DNA from: Clostridia bacterium
GTDB taxonomy: Bacteria > Bacillota_A > Clostridia > Oscillospirales > Acutalibacteraceae
Direction: 5' to 3'
Length of the DNA: 23,749 nt
Assembly: GCA_017423885.1 (NCBI GenBank)
Contig: JAFPCJ010000177.1
Coordinates: 1 to 23,749 of the forward strand
Numbering within the stretch: the stretch's first letter is position 1; each line of letters starts with the position of its first letter. The notes below the pieces were generated by a model. That model did not search any database and was not told the DNA's origin. It worked only from the letters and a program-made list of their open reading frames with translations. Position numbers and translations under genes: made by a program. This document shows, one piece after another, positions 17,049 through 23,608 of this stretch.

Positions 17049-18536
17049 TCAACTGATATATTCGCCGTACCCATTCAAAAGCCGCAGATATTCCTGCGCT
17101 TTTTGTGCGTAACGGTTGGTTTTGGTCGTATCGGGCAAGTATTCTGCGCCCTTTGCGTCGGGTCTGAAAAGCTCGTTTAGCGGCTCGGTGCGCTCACCTG
17201 TGCCGTGTGCCGCAAGGAGTGCCATTGCACAAGGGGCGGAATCAGCCTTTTCGGGTGTCATGTACGGCAGACCGAGTACGTCCGCTTTTATCTGCGAGAA
17301 AACCGTGCTTTTGGCTCCGCCGCCTACGCCTATAACGGTCGTACCGTCACACAGACAGCCGTTATCGCGAAGAATATCAAGATAGCTTTTATATTCATAG
17401 GCTATCGATTCCATTATCGCGGCAAACATTTCTGCGCTCTCGCTCTTGGGAGAAATATTTAAAAACGCTCCCGAAACTCGGTTGTCAAGCGGACAGGTGC
17501 GTCCCGAGAAATGAGGCAGGAATATCGGGGTATCTTCAAACGAAGCGCCGAGCGTGGCTTGGTCAAGTGATACAAGAGACTGCCCGCAAAGCCGTGAATA
17601 CCATTTTAAGCAAAGTCCGCCGCCGCTTATATATGCAAGCGGCAAAAACAAATCCTTGCAAACGCTTCGCGAGAACAGTATAGTCCTCTGCTTTGTGTCG
17701 GGCGCAAAGGATTTAGTAGCACAAGCAAATACCGATGCGGTTCCTGCTACATCGTAAGCGAGTCCTGCGCGGGTTATTCCTGCTCCGAGGCTTGAAGCCG
17801 CGGTATCTCCACAGCCTGCTATTACCTGAACACCGTTTGGCAGACCGCATTTTTGCGCGTATTCTCGGGTAACGGTGCCTACGACCTCTTCGGGCGAGAC
17901 TATGCGCGGAAGCTTATCCTTATCCACCTTAAAAAGGGCAAGAAGCTTTTCATTAAAGCAAAGACGGCGATTATCGGAAAAGCTGTTGAAATGCAAAAAG
18001 GTGTAGTCCATAAAGGCTTCATTTGCTTTAAGACCGCAAAGCTTTCCTGCAACAAAGCCGTTGGGCATTACAAACTTGCGCGTTTTGGAATAAGCCTCGC
18101 TCTGTTCGTTTTTCCACCAGAGTATCTTGGGCGCGTGAGCGTGTATTACCTGACCGCCGCTGCTTTCAATACTTTCCTCGCCTGCTTCGCGCTCTAAAAG
18201 CGCGGTGTAGTCCTTGCATCTGCTGTCAAGCCATGAATCAAGGGGGGTCGAAGCGTTGAAATCCTCATCTATTCCCATGATTCCTGCCATTTGCGCGTCC
18301 ATACCGATAGCGCGGATATTACGGCTTTGCTCGCCCATCCTTGCGGTTATTTCCGAAATAACGGTCATTACCGAGTTTAAAATATCCTGCGGTTCCTCGT
18401 AAACCGTGACAGTATCAGGGCGTATAAGCCTTGAAGCGCAAAAGGCTTCAGACAAGACCTTGCCCGCAATATCGCAAAGCATTGCCTTGGTGCCTTGGGT
18501 GCCTATATCTATACCTATAAATAAGGCGTCCTTCAT
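17049..18536 (-). CDS. FGGY-family carbohydrate kinase (xylulokinase-like)
   Basis: This 495-residue protein has the two-lobed FGGY kinase plan. The N-terminal phosphate motif is FIGIDIGTQGTKAM, followed by GMDAQMAG, SWLDSRC (substrate loop) and VIAGCGDTAASSLGAG. Asp244 there is the likely catalytic base. A late GVGGGAKS motif binds ATP. The pattern is nearest to xylulokinase and ribulokinase-like members, which phosphorylate ketoses at the terminal hydroxyl. The start at ATG 18536 follows GAGGTGAG by 4 bp, within the end of the dehydrogenase gene; the upstream in-frame ATG at 18554 has no such site and would overlap. The expected product is a ketose phosphate entering central metabolism. Confidence 0.9.
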   Translation of the reverse strand: MKDALFIGIDIGTQGTKAMLCDIAGKVLSEAFCASRLIRPDTVTVYEEPQDILNSVMTVISEITARMGEQSRNIRAIGMDAQMAGIMGIDEDFNASTPLDSWLDSRCKDYTALLEREAGEESIESSGGQVIHAHAPKILWWKNEQSEAYSKTRKFVMPNGFVAGKLCGLKANEAFMDYTFLHFNSFSDNRRLCFNEKLLALFKVDKDKLPRIVSPEEVVGTVTREYAQKCGLPNGVQVIAGCGDTAASSLGAGITRAGLAYDVAGTASVFACATKSFAPDTKQRTILFSRSVCKDLFLPLAYISGGGLCLKWYSRLCGQSLVSLDQATLGASFEDTPIFLPHFSGRTCPLDNRVSGAFLNISPKSESAEMFAAIMESIAYEYKSYLDILRDNGCLCDGTTVIGVGGGAKSTVFSQIKADVLGLPYMTPEKADSAPCAMALLAAHGTGERTEPLNELFRPDAKGAEYLPDTTKTNRYAQKAQEYLRLLNGYGEYIS

Positions 18537-18546
18537 AAAGCTCACC

Positions 18547-19584
18547 TCAATCAAAAGTTATAACATTTTTAAGACCCTCGGCGCGGGTGGCGAGGTCTAT
18601 TGCCGTTTTTATTTCACTCAAGGGGAAGTGCGCAGTAACTATAGGCTTTACATCAAGCACTCCGCCCGAGATGTAGCGCAGAGTCTTGCGGTATTGAGTG
18701 ATGCTGGCTCTTGTTGTGCCTGTGAGAATGAGCTGTTTGTAGTGAACAAGATTAGTATTGATGCCAACAGGCTCCTTTGAAGCAGGAACACCGCCGAAAA
18801 ATACCACTCTGCCCTCAAGCGCGGCAAGCTCAACTGCAAGTGTCTGCACTGCAGGTACAGGGCAAGCGGTGATGATAGCATCGGCTCCGTAGCCGTTTGT
18901 AGCCGCCATCAGCTCTGTTTTAAGGTCTCCCTTTATTATATTGAGCTTCGGATAGATGCGTTTGGCTTCATCAAGGCGTTCGGCAGAAATATCGTTAAGA
19001 TAAACGACCGCGCCTGCCATAAGTGCCAAGGCGCAATGCATAATTCCTATGGGACCTGCTCCTATTACAAGAACGATATCACCTGCGCGTATATCAGCCT
19101 TTTCAAAGCCGTTGCAAACGCAGGAAAGCGGCTCATTTACCGCTCCGTCATCATAAGAAACGTTGTCCGAAAGCAGACATACGTTTCCGCCGCGCACAGC
19201 CTGCTCGGGGATAAGGCAGTATTCTGCAAAGCCACCGTCAAGATTGATACCGAGTGCCTTGTAATCGGGGCAGAGGTGACCGTTTCCCTTAACGCAGGGG
19301 TCACAGATACCGCAACCCATATTAGGTGCGATAGCAACCCTTTGACCTACGCTGTAGCCGACAACTCCTTCGCCTATAGCGGCAATGTCGCCTGCCAGCT
19401 CATGACCGAGTATGCAAGGATGCTCCTCGTCTATACCCTTGGCGCCGTTGGTTATCATTCTTACATCAGTACCGCAGACTGCCGCCGCTCTTACCTTTAC
19501 GAGTATTTCACCGTGGGCGGGAGTGGGGGTAGGAACCTGCTCAATGCGTATATCGTTTACGCCGTACATTCTTGCTGCTAACAT
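18547..19584 (-). CDS. Zinc-dependent MDR polyol/sugar dehydrogenase
   Basis: This 345-residue protein is a medium-chain dehydrogenase of the sorbitol/threonine dehydrogenase type. The catalytic zinc site is C37 (VCGTD), H61-E62 (GHELAG) and E151 (NEPLSC). The structural zinc is held by C91, C94, C97 and C105 (CGICDPCVKGNGHLC). The NAD(P) motif is GAGPIG (175-180), followed by an acidic NDIS that favours NAD. It would oxidise a secondary alcohol of a polyol or sugar to a ketone. AAAGGAG lies 7 bp before the ATG. It lies 15 bp after the Gfo/Idh gene. Oxidation of an alditol to the ketose used by the kinase is a reasonable role, but it is inferred. Confidence 0.9.
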   Translation of the reverse strand: MLAARMYGVNDIRIEQVPTPTPAHGEILVKVRAAAVCGTDVRMITNGAKGIDEEHPCILGHELAGDIAAIGEGVVGYSVGQRVAIAPNMGCGICDPCVKGNGHLCPDYKALGINLDGGFAEYCLIPEQAVRGGNVCLLSDNVSYDDGAVNEPLSCVCNGFEKADIRAGDIVLVIGAGPIGIMHCALALMAGAVVYLNDISAERLDEAKRIYPKLNIIKGDLKTELMAATNGYGADAIITACPVPAVQTLAVELAALEGRVVFFGGVPASKEPVGINTNLVHYKQLILTGTTRASITQYRKTLRYISGGVLDVKPIVTAHFPLSEIKTAIDLATRAEGLKNVITFD

Positions 19585-19599
19585 GATATTTCTCCTTTA

Positions 19600-20637
19600 T
19601 TATATAAGAATATCTCCGTTTATTTCAACTATTCTCTTTTCTCTTATGGAGAGATTACCTGCATTTACCGTAAGAACCGCCATCTTACCGTCATATGCGG
19701 TGACCTTCGGCTCACGCTGTTCGATAATGGCGCGGATGAAATCGCAGTCCTCCTCGAGATATGCTTCTCTGAAAAGATACTTCCAGCTATTTATGTATTC
19801 TCCCATCTGCTGCATATCGTTGCGGCAGAGCGTTACAGAATTTTCTCGTGTATTTCCGAGATAGATACAGCCCTTTGTTCCAAGTATCTCGCAACGCGCA
19901 TCATAGCCGTAAAGAACACCCTGCGCTCCGTCTATCATACCCTGACAGCCGTTTGTAAAGGAAGCGTTGAGCGTAACGTTATCGTAAAAATCGGGGAAGT
20001 CCTTTTTAGCATCGGGACAACGGTAGTTTCCGCCGATTGCAAATACCGTTTTGAAGTCGGCACCTGTAAACCAACGCAGAGAGTCAATATCATGACTGCA
20101 TACCTCGGCAAGCGGACCGTTGCTCTTACTGATATCATACATCCATGGCTTCGGAATGCTCGGACCTCTTGTGTTGGACTTAACCATTACAACGTCACCT
20201 ATCTCGCCTGCCTCTATCATCTTTTTGGCAGCCATAAACGAGGTATCAAAGCGCCGCATAAAGGCAAGCTGCAAGATAACTCCGTTTTTCTTTGCGGCTT
20301 CGTCCATAAGATTACATTCGTCTACCGTCATCGCCATCGGTTTTTCGCAGAGGATATGCTTGCCGGCATTGGCGGCGGCAATGGCAATTTCGCAATGGTA
20401 TTTTGTAGGGGTAGCAATGATGACCGCATCAATGTCCTTTTGCTCCATTACCTCACGGTAATCGGTATATACACGGTCAAGCTCCAATTCCTCGGCGGCT
20501 GCCTTTACGGCTTCCTCTATCGGGTCGCATACGGCAACGATACGCGCATTCGGAACACTGCCCACAAAATTACGCGCATGTATCATTCCGGCTCTGCCCG
20601 AGCCAATAAGAGCTATAGAAAGTTTAACTTTTCCCAT
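19600..20637 (-). CDS. Gfo/Idh/MocA-family oxidoreductase
   Basis: This 345-residue protein has an N-terminal Rossmann fold (IGSGRAGMIHARN, 11-23; acidic D38 in VAVCDP suggests NAD) and the family's CEKPMA motif with K99. It has a C-terminal alpha/beta domain and the SHDIDSLRWF motif, with H182 as a probable catalytic residue. This matches inositol 2-dehydrogenase-like members that oxidise sugar or inositol hydroxyls. It is the first gene of the operon, 35 bp after the promoter -10 box, with a modest AAGGAA site about 11 bp from the ATG. Together with the MDR enzyme it may move a hydroxyl through a keto intermediate. The substrate is unknown. Confidence 0.9.
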   Translation of the reverse strand: MGKVKLSIALIGSGRAGMIHARNFVGSVPNARIVAVCDPIEEAVKAAAEELELDRVYTDYREVMEQKDIDAVIIATPTKYHCEIAIAAANAGKHILCEKPMAMTVDECNLMDEAAKKNGVILQLAFMRRFDTSFMAAKKMIEAGEIGDVVMVKSNTRGPSIPKPWMYDISKSNGPLAEVCSHDIDSLRWFTGADFKTVFAIGGNYRCPDAKKDFPDFYDNVTLNASFTNGCQGMIDGAQGVLYGYDARCEILGTKGCIYLGNTRENSVTLCRNDMQQMGEYINSWKYLFREAYLEEDCDFIRAIIEQREPKVTAYDGKMAVLTVNAGNLSIREKRIVEINGDILI

Positions 20638-20672
20638 TTGTTATCGTTTCCTTTCGTTTGGTTTCGTTTATT

Positions 20673-20701
20673 ATTATATCAACCAAGCGGTATAATGTCA
20701 A
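20673..20701 (-). promoter_or_regulatory. Consensus sigma-A promoter of the sugar operon
   Basis: On the minus strand TTGACA (20696-20701) and TATAAT (20673-20678) are both perfect and separated by exactly 17 bp. They lie upstream of the first operon gene at 20637, and no other strong promoter was seen within the operon. A promoter this strong would need repression, which fits a DeoR gene in the same operon. Confidence 0.88.
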
Positions 20702-20726
20702 GCATCGGAGAAAAGTTTTTAAAATT

Positions 20727-20807
20727 GGTTGTATAACAAATGTTGGGGTTAATTTAAAATTAATAAGATTTTTCTGTCCCTACGGCAATGGCACCCCAAC
20801 ATTTGAA
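20727..20807 (+). repeat. Right copy of palindromic element bracketing the sugar operon
   Basis: This 81-bp element starts GGTTGTATAACAAATG and continues through CAAATGTTGGGG (20737-20748). After a 45-nt spacer it ends with the inverted arm CCCCAACATTTGAA (20794-20807). It contains the short palindrome TTGT-ATA-ACAA (20729-20739). The first 24 bases are identical to the left element read on the other strand. It lies 25 bp upstream of the operon's -35 box, between the operon and the GH127 gene terminator. It may be an operator, an upstream activator site or the end of a mobile unit. Confidence 0.85.
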
Positions 20808-20854
20808 AAAAGCCTTAAAACAAATCGGACTGCACTTCTGGGTACAGTCCGATT
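20808..20854 (-). terminator. Terminator of the GH127-like gene
   Basis: A perfect 10-bp stem (AATCGGACTG, 20823-20832, with CAGTCCGATT, 20845-20854) lies just after the GH127-like stop codon. On the minus strand it is followed by TGTTTTAAGG and then a run of six T (complement of 20806-20811). It should insulate the downstream sugar operon promoter. Confidence 0.75.
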
Positions 20855-20860
20855 GGCTTA

Positions 20861-22090
20861 TCAAATAATTTTAAGCTCGGCTTTTTTAAGCGAGTCCTCG
20901 TCAAGCTCGTAGCCCGAAAAGATGGGAACTGTATTTGAATTGAAGCTTACTAAAAGCTTGTCATCAATGAATTTTCTTCCCATTTCGTCTTGGGTTATTT
21001 CGGCATTTGAGTTCCATGAGAAAAGCTCTTTATTCTGCGAGTATTCAAGCAGACCCTCTGCGTAGCGCATGGTACAGCAGAAGGGCGCCTCATACATCGA
21101 CACCTTAAGAATAGGTTGGTCAGGTCTTACGCAGGAATTGGGTCCCGCACCGCCGTTCGGGCGTTGGCAGAATTGCAGTCCGTTAAACCAAATACGCCTT
21201 GCAAGAGTAAGATATTCGTTTTGCTCTGTTAATTTGTAGAGCTCGGTGGACAGAATAAAGCTGTCAACTACAGCGCACGGCTCGGTCCATGAGTCCTTAC
21301 GGCCGAACCAGTTATAATTTTCGTATGTAAGCGTCATTCCGTGCTCGATATAATTGCGTAGCACCTGCATAGCACCGTCAAGATACTTTTGTTCGCCCGT
21401 GGTCTTATAAAGTGTCAGTATTCCGCGAGCGCAGGAAAGGGTGGTGTGAGTCTGGAAGCCGTTATTTACATAGTCAGAGGAACAGAAGGTGACGAGTATA
21501 TCATCCAAAAACTCTTTTACGCGCGCATCCTTGGTGTATGCATAATAATGGGAAAGACCGTCAACGCACATATAGGCACATCCTACATCGGACGACAGCT
21601 TCCATCCGTTTTGTGTGCCTGTAACGCTACCGCTGACTCCGCCGTGTCTTTCGCGCTTAAGCGGATATTTCTTGTACCATTCTTTGATCGGAAGATACAG
21701 ATTTTCAACCGTGCTTTTTGCGGCTTTCAGTGCAAGCTCATCATTAAAAGCCTCGGCGTACTTTATAAGTCCGCGTAAATACCAGCTATGTCCCGAAAGC
21801 TGTTGCTCGTCAGCAGTAATGCCGTCAAACTCCGGACCGAAATAAAGCTTTGGGTTGGTGTGTTCGGGCAGAGCGGCTACAAGCTGTGTCATGCAGGGAA
21901 TGATATTGCCGTGAATTTGGTGGTGGCAAGCAAAGGCGAGCAATGCTCTGCCCTCCCAATCTCCGTACCAATCGTATTCGGCTCTTTGGAAAATGTTTTC
22001 AAAGGCATATTCCTTCGTTTCGCTTAAGCGCTTAAAGCTTAATTCAATATTCCTTTCCATAATCTGCTTGTATGATATAGTCAGAACCAT
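20861..22090 (-). CDS. GH127-like (DUF1680) glycosidase, short form
   Basis: This 409-residue all-helical protein resembles the (alpha/alpha)6 barrel of GH127 beta-L-arabinofuranosidases. The zinc/nucleophile set of that family is recognisable: E270-P-C272 (SWTEPCAVVD, compare E338 and C340 of HypBA1) and C338-C339 (APFCCTMRYAEGLL, compare C417-C418). Known GH127/GH146 enzymes are about 600-700 residues with C-terminal beta-sandwich domains. Here the chain ends soon after the barrel, so those are missing. No signal peptide is seen. ATG 22090 has AAAGGG 7 bp upstream; Met11 is a possible alternative. It stands alone with its own terminator, and its promoter region abuts an IS110 element. The activity is inferred from the Cys/Glu pattern. 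Confidence 0.75.
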   Translation of the reverse strand: MVLTISYKQIMERNIELSFKRLSETKEYAFENIFQRAEYDWYGDWEGRALLAFACHHQIHGNIIPCMTQLVAALPEHTNPKLYFGPEFDGITADEQQLSGHSWYLRGLIKYAEAFNDELALKAAKSTVENLYLPIKEWYKKYPLKRERHGGVSGSVTGTQNGWKLSSDVGCAYMCVDGLSHYYAYTKDARVKEFLDDILVTFCSSDYVNNGFQTHTTLSCARGILTLYKTTGEQKYLDGAMQVLRNYIEHGMTLTYENYNWFGRKDSWTEPCAVVDSFILSTELYKLTEQNEYLTLARRIWFNGLQFCQRPNGGAGPNSCVRPDQPILKVSMYEAPFCCTMRYAEGLLEYSQNKELFSWNSNAEITQDEMGRKFIDDKLLVSFNSNTVPIFSGYELDEDSLKKAELKII

Positions 22091-22133
22091 ATCATACCCT
22101 TTCTTAAATATTTACGCTCAACTCTATGGTATA

Positions 22134-22199
22134 CGATTTTTGAAGAATGAGGGAGCGTAGCGAGTGAATTCTTCAAAAATCGGCGGCACCCTTGTGCCG
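22134..22199. repeat. Nested hairpins beside the IS110 left end
   Basis: A perfect 15-bp inverted repeat (CGATTTTTGAAGAAT, 22134-22148, with its complement at 22168-22182) encloses a 19-nt loop containing GAGCGTAGCGAG. It is followed at once by a 6-bp GC hairpin (CGGCAC, 22184-22189, and GTGCCG, 22194-22199). Neither has a T-tract. It may be a dispersed intergenic repeat that the IS element targeted. The rest of 22091-22195 holds no gene that I can support. Confidence 0.75.
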
Positions 22200-22206
22200 G
22201 ATATGA

Positions 22207-22217
22207 TATAATATAAT
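22207..22217 (+). promoter_or_regulatory. IS110 left-end -10 elements
   Basis: Two overlapping TATAAT boxes (22207-22212 and 22212-22217) lie just inside the left end, without a good -35 in the integrated form. If the circular intermediate joins the ends at GCCGG, TTGACT at 23591-23596 falls 18 bp upstream of the first box. Junction promoters of this kind drive bridge RNA and transposase in IS110-type circles. Confidence 0.5.
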
Positions 22218-22221
22218 AAAC

Positions 22222-22363
22222 ACCGTGGACTTTTGATGATCTTCTGTCGCTTGACGACTTTAAGGAGTGTATTGCCACGGTTTCATTCAAAATGTTTATA
22301 GCCGGATAAGACTCATACAAAGTATGATGATTTTTGATCTCACGCAAGTTTACGAGGATGAAA
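22222..22363 (+). ncRNA. Candidate bridge RNA of the IS110 element
   Basis: Two stem-loops can be drawn by eye. Loop 1 has an outer stem ACCGTGG/CCACGGT (22222-22228 with 22275-22281) and an inner hairpin GTCG-CTTGA-CGAC (22246-22258). Loop 2 has TTTCAT/ATGAAA (22281-22286 with 22358-22363) and an inner hairpin TCATAC-AAA-GTATGA (22313-22327). In IS621 a target-binding loop precedes a donor-binding loop. Here loop 2 carries ATAGCCGGATA (22299-22309), identical to the predicted joined RE-LE donor. Ends of the RNA are approximate and no folding program was run. Confidence 0.55.
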
Positions 22364-22404
22364 CGCTGTGGTTCTGATCGGTGTAAAATTCAGGAGGTTT
22401 ATTT

Positions 22405-23571
22405 ATGATTTATGTTGGAATTGATGTTGCAAAAGATACCCACTATGCCGCTGCTATGAATTCAGACGGTGTGGTTCTTATTGAACCTTTTCCCTTCGGT
22501 AACAATGCAGATGGATTTTCTTCTCTTATTAAAAGGATTAGCTCTTTTGATAAAGCCGACCTTTTAATCGGTCTTGAATCTACAGGCATTTATTCCGAAA
22601 ACCTTATTTGTTTCCTGTTCGATAAAGGGTATAGATTAGCTGTTATTAACCCTATCCAAACCGCCACGCTGCGTAAAACCTCTATTCGCAAGACTAAAAC
22701 CGATAAAGTCGATACCTTTTTAATTATTAAATCCTTAATGGTTAATAAATACCGACTTTATTCTAAAAGAGATAATGAACATTTAAAACTTAAATCTCTT
22801 TGTCGTTTCCGTCAAAACATTAAGAAATCTAAAGCTCGTCTTAAAATACAACTTTCAGGTTATGTGAATTTATCCTTTCCCGAACTTGCTACCTTTTTCC
22901 GTTCCGGTATACACATTAACGCTTGCTACGAGCTTCTTAAAAAGCACTCTTCACCCGAAGATATTGCCGCCTTACGCTTAAATTCCTTAAGCACTCTACT
23001 TTCCAAAGCCTCGCGAGGAAGATTTGGAAGAGATACTGCCGAAGCACTAAAAAGTCTGGCAAAATCTTCGGTTGGTGTGAAGAACACTTACATATCTATC
23101 CAAATAACCCAAACTATTGCACAGGTTGAATTATTGGAACAGCAAATTGATGAACTCAATAACACCATTAAAGAAATTATGCAACAGCTGGATTCTGTTA
23201 TTATGTCTGTTCCCGGTATTGGTGCTATTGATGGTGCCATTATTCTTGGTGAAATCGGTAATATTGACCGTTTCGACAAACCCTGCAAACTTCTTGCTTA
23301 TGCAGGTCTTGATCCTACTGTTTGTCAATCCGGTAAATTCACTGCTAAATCTACCAAAATGTCCAAACGTGGTTCTAAAATTCTTCGTTACGCTCTGATT
23401 AACGCCGCCTGGCAACTTACTCTTAACGATAAAACCTTTAACGATTACTACGAATTAAAGCGTTCTCAAGGTCTTAATCATTATGGCGCTCTCGGTCACG
23501 TTTCTCATAAACTCGTAAGGGTGATTTTCAAACTCTTAAAAGACAATATTACCTTTGTTCCAACTAATTAA
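22405..23571 (+). CDS. IS110-family DEDD transposase
   Basis: This 388-residue protein has a RuvC-like N-terminal domain with the DEDD set D7 (YVGIDVAK), E58 (GLESTGIY), D100 and D103 (TKTDKVD). A middle coiled-coil-rich part follows (about 115-260), then the IS116/IS110/IS902 C-terminal domain (SVPGIGAIDGAIILGEIG, LLAYAGLDP, KRGSKILRYAL). S309 (CQSGKF) fits the catalytic serine. Length and motifs are complete, so it is probably active. AGGAGG lies 7 bp before the ATG. Codon use and base composition are more AT-rich (many TCT, CTT, AAA, TTA) than in the neighbours, consistent with a recent arrival. It would catalyse RNA-guided recombination through a circular intermediate. Confidence 0.95.
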   Translation: MIYVGIDVAKDTHYAAAMNSDGVVLIEPFPFGNNADGFSSLIKRISSFDKADLLIGLESTGIYSENLICFLFDKGYRLAVINPIQTATLRKTSIRKTKTDKVDTFLIIKSLMVNKYRLYSKRDNEHLKLKSLCRFRQNIKKSKARLKIQLSGYVNLSFPELATFFRSGIHINACYELLKKHSSPEDIAALRLNSLSTLLSKASRGRFGRDTAEALKSLAKSSVGVKNTYISIQITQTIAQVELLEQQIDELNNTIKEIMQQLDSVIMSVPGIGAIDGAIILGEIGNIDRFDKPCKLLAYAGLDPTVCQSGKFTAKSTKMSKRGSKILRYALINAAWQLTLNDKTFNDYYELKRSQGLNHYGALGHVSHKLVRVIFKLLKDNITFVPTN

Positions 23572-23608
23572 ATTTCTTTCTATTTTTCTATTGACTTTTC
23601 ATAGCCGG

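Larger units (their letters stand above)
22196..23608 (+). mobile_element. IS110-family insertion sequence, about 1.4 kb
   Basis: The element has one intact DEDD transposase, a long non-coding left end (about 205 bp) and a short right end (about 37 bp), the layout of the IS110 group with a bridge RNA in the left end. No terminal inverted repeats are expected or seen. I placed the ends at the shared GCCGG (22196-22200 and 23604-23608). Joining them gives a promoter-like junction and matches a segment inside the left end. The boundaries are inferred and could move by several bases; a shared CT at 22191-22192 and 23610-23611 is a second option. Confidence 0.75.

Noticed and set aside
8746..20807. 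Composite transposon bounded by the inverted elements
   Set aside because: No transposase lies inside and I saw no target-site duplication next to the two outer arms, so I list the elements only as repeats.
22081..22347. 88-codon minus-strand frame over the IS left end
   Set aside because: It crosses the hairpins and the putative bridge RNA region and has no recognisable motif.
22196..23608. Terminal inverted repeats of the IS element
   Set aside because: GCCGG at both ends is a short direct repeat, not an inverted one, which is normal for IS110; no longer inverted ends were found.
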